14,006 nucleotides of DNA from CAYWFU01 sp964457585 (GTDB lineage Bacteria > JACRDZ01), in contig CAYWFU010000086.1 in assembly GCA_964457585.1 (NCBI GenBank), positions 1 to 14,006 on the forward strand. The letters run 5' to 3'. The notes beneath the pieces were generated by a model. That model ran no database searches. It saw only the letters and a list, made by a program, of their open reading frames with translations, and had not been told where the DNA came from. Positions 6,992 through 14,006 of the stretch are shown here, piece after piece. Both the position numbers and the translations under genes were made by a program. Numbering within the stretch: the first letter of the stretch is position 1; the number at the start of each line of letters is the position of its first letter.

Positions 6992-7269
6992 AGCATTCCC
7001 CAACTGTTTTATACCTTCCTCGATTGTTTTTTCATTTGCATTTGAATAATTAAGCCGTAAAGTGTTTTTCCCTTCATTGTTTACATAAAATAAGGAATTT
7101 GATGAAAAACAGGATTGTAAATAGAAAAAGCTTGTATTGCACCAAGATAACCGGGTTTTTCAATTATACAATGATCTTTTTCATTTAAAAAAGTTTTCCC
7201 GATTAAATCAAGTCCCTGCTGAGAGCCATTTGTTATAAGGATTTCATCAGGAGATACATGTAATCCCTT
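6992..7269 (-). pseudogene. PLP-dependent aminotransferase (class I/II) remnant
   Basis: The minus strand encodes KGLHVSPDEILITNGSQQ, then GLDLIGKTFLNEKDHCIIEK and PGYLGAIQAF in one frame. This is the cofactor-domain segment of fold-type I aminotransferases of the LysN/2-aminoadipate type. It ends at a stop near 7088. The adjacent frame supplies LFYVNNEGKNTLRLNYSNAN and EKTIEEGIKQLG, the normal C-terminal end of the same family with its substrate-binding Arg in NTLRLN. The roughly 200 residues between them, including the Schiff-base Lys region, are missing, as is the N-terminus (TAA at 7272-7270). The gene is therefore dead through at least one internal deletion. The C-terminal frame runs open into the methyltransferase gene. 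Confidence 0.82.
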
Positions 7270-7408
7270 TTATATTTTACTCCCTATTTTTTAGCGGCAT
7301 GATAGTATTATACCATAAATTGTATTTATTGTATTATCAACATGATCAAAAATATGATATAGTATTTCCCATTCAGTACACTAACTGAACTTACCAGGGA
7401 GAAGCACT

Positions 7409-7912
7409 ATGATGCGATCATTTATTATTGTCCTGATGATTATCACTTTTTTCGTAGCAGCCCGCGCCGAGGATCATGTTCCGCAGCGCAAGATGTCGAT
7501 CACCATCTCGCCCTTTCATCTCCTTAACCCTGTCCTCCACGTAACGGGTGAGCTGCGGCTCGCCAATAAAATCAGCGCTGCCGCGATTTTGGGAGGAGGT
7601 ATGATCTCCGAGGAGAACAAGAGCTACGGTACATGGGAAGTGGGCGGCCAATTCCGTTACTACCTGTTTGGATCATTCACCCATGGCCTGATGTTGGGCG
7701 TTGACACCGGTTACATTCACGTTGACGGCAAACTTGACTTCCCCGTGGATTATAACGTCGGAGTACGAGCGGGGATATTCGTAGGGTATAAGATCACAAC
7801 GAAGACCGGCTTCACCTTTGAAATGCAAATTGGACCGCAATACGTCCGTGAGAGCGCGAACAACACCGAATTGCAAACACTGGAGAACCTCAAAATCGGC
7901 CAGTCATTCTAG
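7409..7912 (+). CDS. Secreted outer-membrane beta-barrel-like protein, probably acquired
   Basis: This 167-residue protein has a signal peptide at about 1-20 (MMRSFIIVLMIITFFVAARA) and then alternating hydrophobic and polar strands: MSITISPFHLLNPVLHVTGE, AAAILGGGMI, WEVGGQFRYYLFG and GLMLGVDTGYIHVDG. It ends NLKIGQSF with a C-terminal Phe, the signature recognised by the outer-membrane barrel assembly machinery. The short length suggests an eight-stranded barrel. GGGAG lies seven bases before the ATG. Its G+C is much higher than surrounding genes (58% in row 7501-7560, 53% in 7681-7740, against 12% in 6541-6600), with frequent C/G-ending codons. This points to recent transfer from a higher-G+C donor. 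It is a lone gene between convergent or divergent minus-strand genes. The barrel class is an inference from pattern; function is unknown. Confidence 0.75.
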   Translation: MMRSFIIVLMIITFFVAARAEDHVPQRKMSITISPFHLLNPVLHVTGELRLANKISAAAILGGGMISEENKSYGTWEVGGQFRYYLFGSFTHGLMLGVDTGYIHVDGKLDFPVDYNVGVRAGIFVGYKITTKTGFTFEMQIGPQYVRESANNTELQTLENLKIGQSF

Positions 7913-8065
7913 AACGCCACAGCACAGGCTTTTCTTCTGCTTACATTGCAGGATTTAAATACTCCATTGCATTAAGTGTATTGTTTCACCATTAGTTCCA
8001 TATCTAGTGTAATTCTCATATAAAGTTATAAACTTATAGCTGAACTGAACGCTGACAAAAATATA

Positions 8066-8524
8066 TTAAAACAATCGCGGAATTTTTAGAAATTTTAATA
8101 GGTTTATCTTTTTTAGATATTTTTCGCCTTCATCCTCATTTATTATTTTGACATCTGTACCTGGTTTAATTTTATCCAGAATAATTGATTGTTTAACATA
8201 ATACTTTTCACCTGCTACAAGATTAAGTTCCAGATTTGTTGTATTTCCTGCAATAGTTTTTAAAACATGGTATCCAGGTGTAGTATAAAAATAGAAATAT
8301 GTTTTTCCTTTTGTAAGCCCGGCAGGTTTATCATCTAAATACACTTTGAATGGTACCATAAAACCAATGTAAGAAGGTCGAATTACATATATTAATGCTT
8401 TGTCTTCTATGATATTTGGACGAACTGGAGTTTCATCAATAATATATGCAAATTTGCTCCCGCATCCGCTTATCAATATTATTGTGATAAATGATATAAT
8501 ATATTTTATTATTTTATTTTTCAT
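8066..8524 (-). CDS. DUF2846 family lipoprotein
   Basis: This 152-residue protein begins MKNKIIKYIISFITIILISGCGSK. The lipobox ISGC predicts lipidation at the Cys and anchoring in a membrane. The ATG at 8524 is chosen because GAGGTG lies seven bases upstream and a clean signal peptide follows; the frame is open to 8629 but that stretch has no signal features. The body, ALIYVIRPSYIGFMVPFKVY, then LDDKPAGLTKGKTYFYFYT, TPGYHVLKTIAG and LVAGEKYYVKQ, matches the DUF2846 pattern: a small beta-sandwich with conserved Y-x-x-R-P, D-G/K-x-x-G and P-G-x-H motifs. It follows the glycosyltransferase by 73 bases and may share its transcript or have its own promoter in that gap. Molecular role unknown; probably envelope-related. 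Confidence 0.87.
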   Translation of the reverse strand: MKNKIIKYIISFITIILISGCGSKFAYIIDETPVRPNIIEDKALIYVIRPSYIGFMVPFKVYLDDKPAGLTKGKTYFYFYTTPGYHVLKTIAGNTTNLELNLVAGEKYYVKQSIILDKIKPGTDVKIINEDEGEKYLKKINLLKFLKIPRLF

Positions 8525-8597
8525 GACAAACACCTCATTTCTTAATATACTCATCCATGTTAAATAATAGCATATATTTATCTTAAAAGCAGAATAC

Positions 8598-9707
8598 TTA
8601 CTTATTATTAAGCTCTTCATATATTTCAATCATTTGTCTTGCTGTTTTATCCCATGTAAATAGTTTTGATCTTTCCATTCCTCTCATTGAATACTCTTCT
8701 CTTAATTTCACATTTGAAAGAAACTGATCCATTGCATGTGCCAGTTCCTTTACGTTTCTGGGTTCAACCAGAATTGCGGCATCCCCTACTATTTCAGGTA
8801 TAGCTGATATGTTTGATGTAATAACCGGCAGACCGCATGCCATTGCTTCAATAGGTGTTAAGCCAAATCCTTCATATGAAGATGGGGATACAAATATGTC
8901 AGCAAGATTATAATAAATTGGTAAATCTTCTTCTGGAACTACACCAGTAAAATGTACAAAATTTTCTAAATTTAATTCTTTAACCAGTTTATCAAGGTCA
9001 TTTGCCAGCCATCCCTGTCTGCCGACTATTAACAGATGTTGAGGAATTTTTTTATTTTTTTTAAGTTCGTTGAATGCACGAATAATTATGTCAATATTTT
9101 TACGCGGTTGAATTGTGCCAACATAAAGAATAAAATTTCTGGGTAATCTTTTTTTCATGCGAAACTCATCAAGGATATATGAATCAAGTACTGGCTGATA
9201 TATCTCTGAGCGGCCGCTGTACACTAATCTGATTTTTTTTTCATCCGCACCTGTCAAGCGAATTATATCTTTTCTCGACAACTCAGAGCATGTAATTATT
9301 ACTGATGCATGTTTGACCGCATGCTTAATATGAAGCTGAAGATGCATACATTGCAATTTTGAGAATGATTCCGGGAATATGAATGGCGCCATATCAGGAA
9401 TTGTAACTACTGTTTTGCATAATGTTAATATAGGAACAACATTTTTTGTATGATGTATAACATCCACTGAATGCACAAATGTATGAAAAGGAAGTTTTAT
9501 ATGATCCCAGAATATAATTCGATAAGGTGAAGGTAGTTCTATTTGAACCGGTCTTATATTTGGTAATAATGGAATTTCTTTCGCGATATCTGTAAAAACA
9601 TAATATTCATTTTTTCTATCTATCATAGAAATTTCTTTTAATATATTAATAATAGTTACTTTTGGCCCGCCTAAAGTACTCATTATTGCAACAATACCAA
9701 TACGCAT
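8598..9707 (-). CDS. GT4-family glycosyltransferase (group 1)
   Basis: This retaining glycosyltransferase transfers sugar from a nucleotide-sugar to a glycan or lipid acceptor, probably in surface polysaccharide assembly. The ATG at 9707 (MRIGIVAIMSTLGGPK) is preferred because GGAG sits seven bases upstream; an in-frame ATG at 9719 lacks a ribosome site. The 369-residue protein has a GT-B fold. The N-domain shows the glycine-rich GGPKV loop at 13-17. The C-domain opens with ILYVGTIQPRKNIDIIIRAF at about 193-212, includes HLLIVGRQGW, and carries the donor-binding E-x7-E motif E279-E287 in YEGFGLTPIEAMACGLP. It ends in the usual helical GT4 tail with TWDKTARQMIEIYEEL. It is 22 bases downstream of the zinc-ribbon methyltransferase and likely co-transcribed. 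Acceptor and sugar cannot be read from sequence. Confidence 0.92.
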   Translation of the reverse strand: MRIGIVAIMSTLGGPKVTIINILKEISMIDRKNEYYVFTDIAKEIPLLPNIRPVQIELPSPYRIIFWDHIKLPFHTFVHSVDVIHHTKNVVPILTLCKTVVTIPDMAPFIFPESFSKLQCMHLQLHIKHAVKHASVIITCSELSRKDIIRLTGADEKKIRLVYSGRSEIYQPVLDSYILDEFRMKKRLPRNFILYVGTIQPRKNIDIIIRAFNELKKNKKIPQHLLIVGRQGWLANDLDKLVKELNLENFVHFTGVVPEEDLPIYYNLADIFVSPSSYEGFGLTPIEAMACGLPVITSNISAIPEIVGDAAILVEPRNVKELAHAMDQFLSNVKLREEYSMRGMERSKLFTWDKTARQMIEIYEELNNK

Positions 9708-9729
9708 TTTTTTCTCCATTATCTGAGGA

Positions 9730-10608
9730 TTAATAATCAGATTTTATTCCATAAAAAAATAATCCAAAAGCTATTTTATGAGATTCAGGATTTTTACTTA
9801 AAATATAATCCAGATATTTTATTGGAAATGCAATTACTAATGCAAATGCTTTTAATATTGCATATATATATTTATTATTTGTAAAGGAAAATAGCGTTAC
9901 CCATTCAGAAAAAATTGCCAATAATGCTGAGCTGGGACCTACGCATACTCCGCTTTCAATTTTTTTAAAATCTGAAAATAAATTCTCTATACCTTGCAAT
10001 GTATATCTCTGATAATCTGATGGATATCCATGATAATGCTGGAGAAAAGGGATTTCAACATATATTTCCCCGCCTTTTTTTAATACCCGATACATTTCTT
10101 TTATGACTTCTTTTGGATTTTTAACATGCTCTAAAACAGCAATATTTAATACACCATCAAAGGAATTGTCCTGAAATGGCATAATACTTCCATCTCCAAC
10201 AACATTTACATTCGGAAATATACCTATATCAATATTTAGTACATTATCACCTAATTTTTTAGTGCCTGAGCCAATATTCAGAATTAATTTATTTTTATTG
10301 GTCACCATTAATTTCATTGGCTGATCTGTATTCAGATGCAATGAGCTTGTAAATATTTTTTTGAATTTTGGCTTAATGAATGAATAAAATCCTTTACTTT
10401 CATAATCATCGATCATCTCAAGCGCTGATTTATTTTCTAGATTTGCTTTAATTTCAATCTGCTGTTTTTTATTAAGCATAATCGGGATATTATTATATAT
10501 TTCAAAAGTCAAATTACAGGTTTCACATATGAGAATTTCATTTTTTTTCAATATTTTAGTTTTGCAATTTGGGCATGCCAATAAATTGATAATTTTATCT
10601 TGTTGCAT
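9730..10608 (-). CDS. Zinc-ribbon SAM-dependent methyltransferase
   Basis: This 292-residue protein starts with a Trm112-like zinc ribbon: LLACPNCKTKIL (C12, C15) and ICETCNLTFEI (C28, C31), followed by IPIML. A class I methyltransferase domain follows, with LILNIGSGTKKL as motif I, VLNIDIG, then GDGSIMPFQDNSFDGVLNIA, and LEHVKNPKEVIKEMYRVLKK leading to GGEIYVEIPF. The block HYHGYPSDYQRYT resembles methyltransferases found in polysaccharide clusters. Near the C-terminus a hydrophobic stretch (YIYAILKAFALVIAFPIKYL) may associate with the membrane. AAGGAAA before the ATG is a good ribosome site. It lies 17 bases after rsmG and 22 bases before the glycosyltransferase, which suggests modification of a surface glycan or lipid. 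Substrate unknown. Confidence 0.88.
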   Translation of the reverse strand: MQQDKIINLLACPNCKTKILKKNEILICETCNLTFEIYNNIPIMLNKKQQIEIKANLENKSALEMIDDYESKGFYSFIKPKFKKIFTSSLHLNTDQPMKLMVTNKNKLILNIGSGTKKLGDNVLNIDIGIFPNVNVVGDGSIMPFQDNSFDGVLNIAVLEHVKNPKEVIKEMYRVLKKGGEIYVEIPFLQHYHGYPSDYQRYTLQGIENLFSDFKKIESGVCVGPSSALLAIFSEWVTLFSFTNNKYIYAILKAFALVIAFPIKYLDYILSKNPESHKIAFGLFFYGIKSDY

Positions 10609-10625
10609 TAATTTCCTTCATATAT

Positions 10626-11381
10626 TTAATCAAATTCCCCTATTTTGATAATTTTTCTTGGATAAATTGATTGGGTTTTGGAATTCTTTTTTATTATTAT
10701 AATATTTCCTTTTTGATTACTGTATGGCAATGAATATTCTTTGATTTCTGCCAATTCGCATCCTAATTTTTGAATAGCATTTTTACTTTTATCAATTTCA
10801 GCTTTTATCTCTTTTCCTTTTAGAAAAACTGCTATACCGCCAATTTTCAGAAACGGGATACTCATCTCAAGCAATAAACGCATCTCTCCAAATGCACGCG
10901 AGGTAACTACATTATAACTTTCCCTGTATTCAGTATTATGAGCAATTTTTTCTGCCCGTTCAGATAAAATTTCAACTTGTTCTAATTTTAAAGTATTTCT
11001 AACTTGTGTTAAAAAATAACTCTTTTTTTTATTTGCTTCTATCAATGATATAAATATATTTGGCAATGCAATTTTTAAAGGGATCCCGGGAAACCCGGCA
11101 CCTGTACCAATATCTAAAATACGCATTGGAGTATAATTATCTTCCGAATTATCTCGCTTTTGATTTTCTATATATGATATTAGAAACAGTGATTCAATAA
11201 AATGTTTTTCAATTATTTCATTTTCGGTTTTAATCCCGGTCAAGTTCATTATTTTACTATAATTTTGAAGTAAATCCAAATAAATATAGAATTTTTCCGC
11301 AATTTTATCATCCTGAGGGATTAATATTATTGCTTTTGTAAATCCATCAAATAAATATTTATTAAATGAGATTTTATCCAT
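10626..11381 (-). CDS. rsmG: 16S rRNA (guanine-527-N7)-methyltransferase RsmG
   Basis: RsmG (GidB) makes m7G527 in 16S rRNA in the small ribosomal subunit; loss gives low-level streptomycin resistance. The 251-residue protein is slightly longer than the usual 205-240. It shows NLTGIKTENEIIEKHFIESL (46-65), the SAM motif ILDIGTGAGFPGIPLKIALP (88-107), an acidic cofactor ligand in SLIEANKKKSYFL, VVTSRAFGEM with the family's SRA motif (161-163), and the FLKGK block at about 187-191. A short insert (IENQKRDNSEDNY, 71-83) and a basic tail account for the extra length. No strong ribosome site precedes the ATG at 11381. It heads the likely rsmG-methyltransferase-glycosyltransferase unit. rsmG is classically next to parA-parB near the origin; those genes are absent here but a parS site lies 240 bases upstream. 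Confidence 0.95.
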   Translation of the reverse strand: MDKISFNKYLFDGFTKAIILIPQDDKIAEKFYIYLDLLQNYSKIMNLTGIKTENEIIEKHFIESLFLISYIENQKRDNSEDNYTPMRILDIGTGAGFPGIPLKIALPNIFISLIEANKKKSYFLTQVRNTLKLEQVEILSERAEKIAHNTEYRESYNVVTSRAFGEMRLLLEMSIPFLKIGGIAVFLKGKEIKAEIDKSKNAIQKLGCELAEIKEYSLPYSNQKGNIIIIKKNSKTQSIYPRKIIKIGEFD

Positions 11382-11416
11382 ATTTTTACATGATAAGGGA
11401 AAAGTACATTTTTGGC

Positions 11417-11598
11417 ATACTCAAACTAATCAGGTTTGCGAATTTAGAATGTTCATATGTGCTTCAGATTGGAACGATCTGATTGAGCAAAACCGCAGGT
11501 GTAGTTTTAACTACATTGAGGATTTTGCGAATGAAGATCGTTTCAAGATGGAGTACAGAGGAGCGTTATAAATTCGCAAACCTGATTAGTTTGAGTAT
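11417..11598. repeat. 182-bp foldback element with perfect 30-bp terminal inverted repeats
   Basis: The left arm 11417-11446 (beginning ATACTCAAACTAATCAGG) is the exact reverse complement of 11569-11598. The inside continues as an imperfect palindrome. TTGGAACGATCT (11469-11480) pairs with AGATCGTTTCAA, GCAAAACC pairs with GGATTTTGC, and the apex TGTAGTT-TT-AACTACA (11500-11515) is perfect. The apex centre (11507/11508) coincides exactly with the arm centre, so the whole is one long hairpin. Each end carries TA, so an element running CTCAAAC to GTTTGAG (11420-11595) bounded by TA would fit an IS630/Tc1-type miniature element. No coding capacity. Confidence 0.9.
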
Positions 11599-11620
11599 AA
11601 GACAATTAATCTTTTTATAA

Positions 11621-11636
11621 TGTTTCACGTGAAACA
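11621..11636. other. parS: parS centromere site (ParB binding)
   Basis: TGTTTCACGTGAAACA is the exact 16-bp palindromic parS consensus bound by ParB/Spo0J, which loads and slides on DNA to form the partition complex moved by ParA. It lies 11 bases past the nrdJ stop and next to the foldback, upstream of rsmG. parS sites cluster near the replication origin in most bacteria, and rsmG is a common origin neighbour, so context agrees with the motif. Confidence 0.93.
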
Positions 11637-11647
11637 TAAAAGAACAT

Positions 11648-13891
11648 TCAACCACATTTAGAATATCCACAGTTCTTGCAAATTACACATCCACCTTCAT
11701 GATCAATCATACTTCCGCAATCAGGACATTTTCTGCTAATGATTTTAGGAGTTTCTTCAGTCCCATTGCGCATTTCAGCAGACATAATCTTATGTCCATT
11801 TTTGAAAAAGTTGTCAATAGATTTTCCAATTGCATCAGGACAGGAAAGTACAGATGTCCCTGTTCTTCTTAAAGTAGATAAGCATCTGATTCCCTTTAAT
11901 TGTTCAATTATTGAAGTAACATCAATCCCGGAACGGAATGCCAGAGAAGCTAATCTGCTGGTTGCTTCAGATTGCGATGGACACCCCCCTGCTCTGCCTA
12001 AACTTGTAAAAACCTCACATAATCCTTGCTCATCAGCATTAACGGTTATATATAAATTCCCGCATCCAATCTTAACCTTTTCTGTTGCCCCATAAGTGAT
12101 TTTTGGACGTTCTCGAGGGCTAACTTTATCTGTTTCTTTTTGAGTGTGTTTTACTGCGCCAATGTTTAATACCTGAGCATCTCTGCTGTTATCACGATAA
12201 ATAGTTACACCCTTGCATCCCAATTTATAAGCCAGGATAAAAACTTTTTCTATATCATCAACAGTAGCTTTTTCAGGGAAATTTACTGTTTTTGATACAG
12301 CATTATCTGTATATTGCTGAAATGCCGCTTGAATTTTTATATGCCATTCAGGAGAAATATCATGCGCAACAACAAAAATTTTTCGAATATCTTCAGGTAT
12401 TTCAGTAATATTTTGAATACTTCCATATATAGATATCTTTTTTATTAAATCTTCACTGTAAAATTTTCTTTCTTTGGCGATTTTTAAAAATAAAGGATTA
12501 ACTTCAATTAATTCCTTATTATCAAGAACATTGCGTACATAAGAAACAGCAAACAAAGGTTCAATTCCGCTTGAGCATCCAGCAATTATACTTATTGTTC
12601 CTGTAGGTGCTATTGTAGTTATTGTTGCATTTCGCAATCCAGGATTTTTTGATTTTACAAAAATACTTTTGCTGAAATTAGGAAATACCCCTCTTTTTTT
12701 CGCTAAATTTTCAGATGCCTTTCGTCCCTCATCTAAAATAAATTTCATAACTTTTTCAGCTACTTCTACAGCCATATCAGAATTATATGGTATTCCGAGT
12801 AATATCAAAAGTTCAGCAAAACCCATTACTCCAAGTCCAATTTTTCTATTTGATTTTGTCATTTCTTCAATTTTAGGTAAAGGGAATTTATTCATATCTA
12901 TAACATTATCTAAAAAATGAACTGAATTTATAACAGTTTGTTTTAATTTATCAAAATCAATTTCATGTTTATTTTCCTTTAGCTTTATCATTCGTGCAAG
13001 ATTAATTGAACCTAAATTGCAGGATTCATAAGGAAGAAGAGGTTGTTCACCACAAGGATTAGTGCTTTCAATTTCACCAATTGAAGGTGTTGGATTATCT
13101 TTATTTAATCTATCTATAAAAACAATACCCGGTTCACCGTTTTTCCATGCTAAAGTATTAATAAGCTTAAAAACTTTACGCGCATTTAATTTTTTTGTTT
13201 TTTCTTTATTTCTTGGATTAACAAGATCGTATTCCTCATCCTTTTCAACTGCTTTCATGAACTTTTCAGTAATTGCAACAGAAATATTGAAATTATTCAA
13301 TTCTGCACTGCTTTCCTTTGCAGTAATAAAATCAAGAATATCCGGATGGTCAACTCTTAAAATACCCATATTTGCGCCGCGCCTTGTTCCACCTTGTTTA
13401 ATTGTTTCAGTGGCAACATTAAATACACGCATAAAAGACATGGGTCCGCTTGATACACCATTTGTCGATAAAACAAAATCATTTTTAGGACGAATTCTGG
13501 AAAATGAGAAACCTGTTCCTCCTCCGCTTTTATGTATTAATGCTGTATTTTTTATTGCTTCAAAAATACTTTCCATTGAATCTTCAACAGGAATTACAAA
13601 GCAGGCTGAAAGCTGCTGTAAGCTTCTCCCAGCATTCATTAAAGTTGGAGAATTAGGCATGAAATCCAATGAATTCAACATTTTGTAAAAAATTTCTTCT
13701 GTTTTTTTGACATCATTTTCAGAGGCATTATATTTAATTTCTGCCTGAGCAATATTATTGGCAACTCTATGGAATAGCTGTTCGGGAGTTTCAGTGATTT
13801 TACCGCTTTCATTCTTTTTTAAATATCTCTTCTCAAGCACTATAATTGCATTTGGTGATAAGTCATGCTTGTTAACATCTTTTTTTGACAT
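11648..13891 (-). CDS. nrdJ: Adenosylcobalamin-dependent (class II) ribonucleotide reductase
   Basis: This enzyme reduces ribonucleotides to deoxyribonucleotides using a thiyl radical generated from coenzyme B12, so it works with or without oxygen. The 747-residue protein shows the redox Cys C97 in LSACFVIPVEDSM, the GGGTGFSFSRIRPK loop, GGTRRGANMGILRVDHPDIL, the thiyl Cys C280 in NPCGEQPLLPYES and partner Cys C291 in SCNLGSINL. It also has TIAPTGTISIIAGCSSGIEP. A C-terminal TSCPD domain (ADEQGLCEVFTSLGRAGGCP) is followed by a Cys cluster at about C722-C746 (CPDCG, CVICKNCGYSKC), a zinc ribbon and redox tail typical of NrdJ. AAAGGA precedes the ATG. A strong promoter lies at 13962-13991; no cobalamin riboswitch is evident in the short leader. 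Confidence 0.96.
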   Translation of the reverse strand: MSKKDVNKHDLSPNAIIVLEKRYLKKNESGKITETPEQLFHRVANNIAQAEIKYNASENDVKKTEEIFYKMLNSLDFMPNSPTLMNAGRSLQQLSACFVIPVEDSMESIFEAIKNTALIHKSGGGTGFSFSRIRPKNDFVLSTNGVSSGPMSFMRVFNVATETIKQGGTRRGANMGILRVDHPDILDFITAKESSAELNNFNISVAITEKFMKAVEKDEEYDLVNPRNKEKTKKLNARKVFKLINTLAWKNGEPGIVFIDRLNKDNPTPSIGEIESTNPCGEQPLLPYESCNLGSINLARMIKLKENKHEIDFDKLKQTVINSVHFLDNVIDMNKFPLPKIEEMTKSNRKIGLGVMGFAELLILLGIPYNSDMAVEVAEKVMKFILDEGRKASENLAKKRGVFPNFSKSIFVKSKNPGLRNATITTIAPTGTISIIAGCSSGIEPLFAVSYVRNVLDNKELIEVNPLFLKIAKERKFYSEDLIKKISIYGSIQNITEIPEDIRKIFVVAHDISPEWHIKIQAAFQQYTDNAVSKTVNFPEKATVDDIEKVFILAYKLGCKGVTIYRDNSRDAQVLNIGAVKHTQKETDKVSPRERPKITYGATEKVKIGCGNLYITVNADEQGLCEVFTSLGRAGGCPSQSEATSRLASLAFRSGIDVTSIIEQLKGIRCLSTLRRTGTSVLSCPDAIGKSIDNFFKNGHKIMSAEMRNGTEETPKIISRKCPDCGSMIDHEGGCVICKNCGYSKCG

Positions 13892-13961
13892 AATAATTCC
13901 TTTATCTGTAAGAATTTCAATTGCTTTTTGGGGAAAATTAGTAAGTATATAATTGGGTGAA

Positions 13962-13991
13962 AGTATACTTCTTTAAAATAAGTTTTGTCAA
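13962..13991 (-). promoter_or_regulatory. nrdJ sigma-70-type promoter
   Basis: On the minus strand TTGACA (13991-13986) and TATACT (13967-13962) are spaced by 18 bases, close to consensus. The leader to the ATG is about 65 bases. The -10 box sits inside the palindrome AAGTATACTT (13961-13970), and TATACTT recurs shortly downstream, so a repressor may bind here. The pattern does not match a clear NrdR box. Confidence 0.8.
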
Positions 13992-14006
13992 TAAAAAAGT
14001 AATAAT

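Noticed and set aside
7372..7389. TTCAGT/ACTGAA dyad upstream of the barrel gene as an operator
   Set aside because: Only six-base arms with a six-base loop; no supporting second site.
8022..8038. AT-rich AAGTT/AACTT hairpin as terminator between convergent genes
   Set aside because: The stem is short and AT-only with no T-tract; too weak to call.
7383..8050. 8-bp direct repeat AACTGAAC on both sides of the high-G+C gene, as a target-site duplication
   Set aside because: Eight bases at this distance can occur by chance, the right copy sits in its own local repeat, and no element ends are visible.
11373..11381. DnaA-box-like TTATCCATA near the rsmG start, and ATATCCACA near 11667
   Set aside because: Each has a mismatch to TTATCCACA, they are isolated and lie within coding sequence; no box cluster or AT-rich unwinding element supports an origin here.
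13062..13688. Plus-strand 208-residue open frame antisense to nrdJ
   Set aside because: It is the reverse shadow of conserved nrdJ coding sequence, with no ribosome site or family features.
1..14006. CRISPR arrays, tRNA or rRNA genes
   Set aside because: No regularly spaced direct repeats and no cloverleaf or rRNA-like segments were seen.

Overview
This window comes from an AT-rich, Gram-negative-type bacterium. The host genes look roughly 30% G+C, and there is a lipobox lipoprotein and an outer-membrane barrel-like protein. A groESL operon under a CIRCE operator and sigma-70-like promoter, an adenosylcobalamin-dependent (oxygen-independent) ribonucleotide reductase and a nucleotide-regulated family II pyrophosphatase fit an anaerobic or microaerophilic, possibly uncultured, lineage. 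I cannot name a phylum from sequence alone.

Left part (1-2370) is worn accessory DNA. It holds an internally deleted IS4/Tn5-type transposase remnant whose stop overlaps the start of a secreted His-rich YHS-domain protein, then a cluster of palindromes (827-1018), a frameshifted and stop-interrupted secreted repeat protein on the minus strand, and a truncated toxin-like tail overlapping a small DUF2283 gene.

Middle part (2434-6240) is housekeeping on the plus strand. A CBS/DRTGG-domain manganese pyrophosphatase is followed after only 19 bases by the groES-groEL promoter with its CIRCE site, and the operon closes with an 18-bp stem terminator.

6299-8065 is a junction zone. A minus-strand SAM methyltransferase reads in frame out of a degraded PLP-aminotransferase. 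Next to it is a plus-strand secreted barrel-like gene of clearly higher G+C (50-58% in sampled rows against 12% in a sampled neighbouring row), probably transferred.

Right part (8066-13891) is all minus strand: nrdJ, then rsmG, a zinc-ribbon methyltransferase, a GT4 glycosyltransferase and a DUF2846 lipoprotein. The rsmG-methyltransferase-glycosyltransferase genes are tightly packed and probably co-transcribed. Between nrdJ and rsmG lie two notable elements. One is an exact consensus parS site (chromosome partition centromere, 11621-11636). The other is a 182-bp foldback (11417-11598) with perfect 30-bp arms, symmetric about a single centre and flanked by TA, most likely a miniature mobile element. 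parS next to rsmG suggests this region lies near the replication origin. I did not find a complete undescribed system; the strongest unexplained structures are the foldback beside parS and the palindrome cluster at 827-1018.
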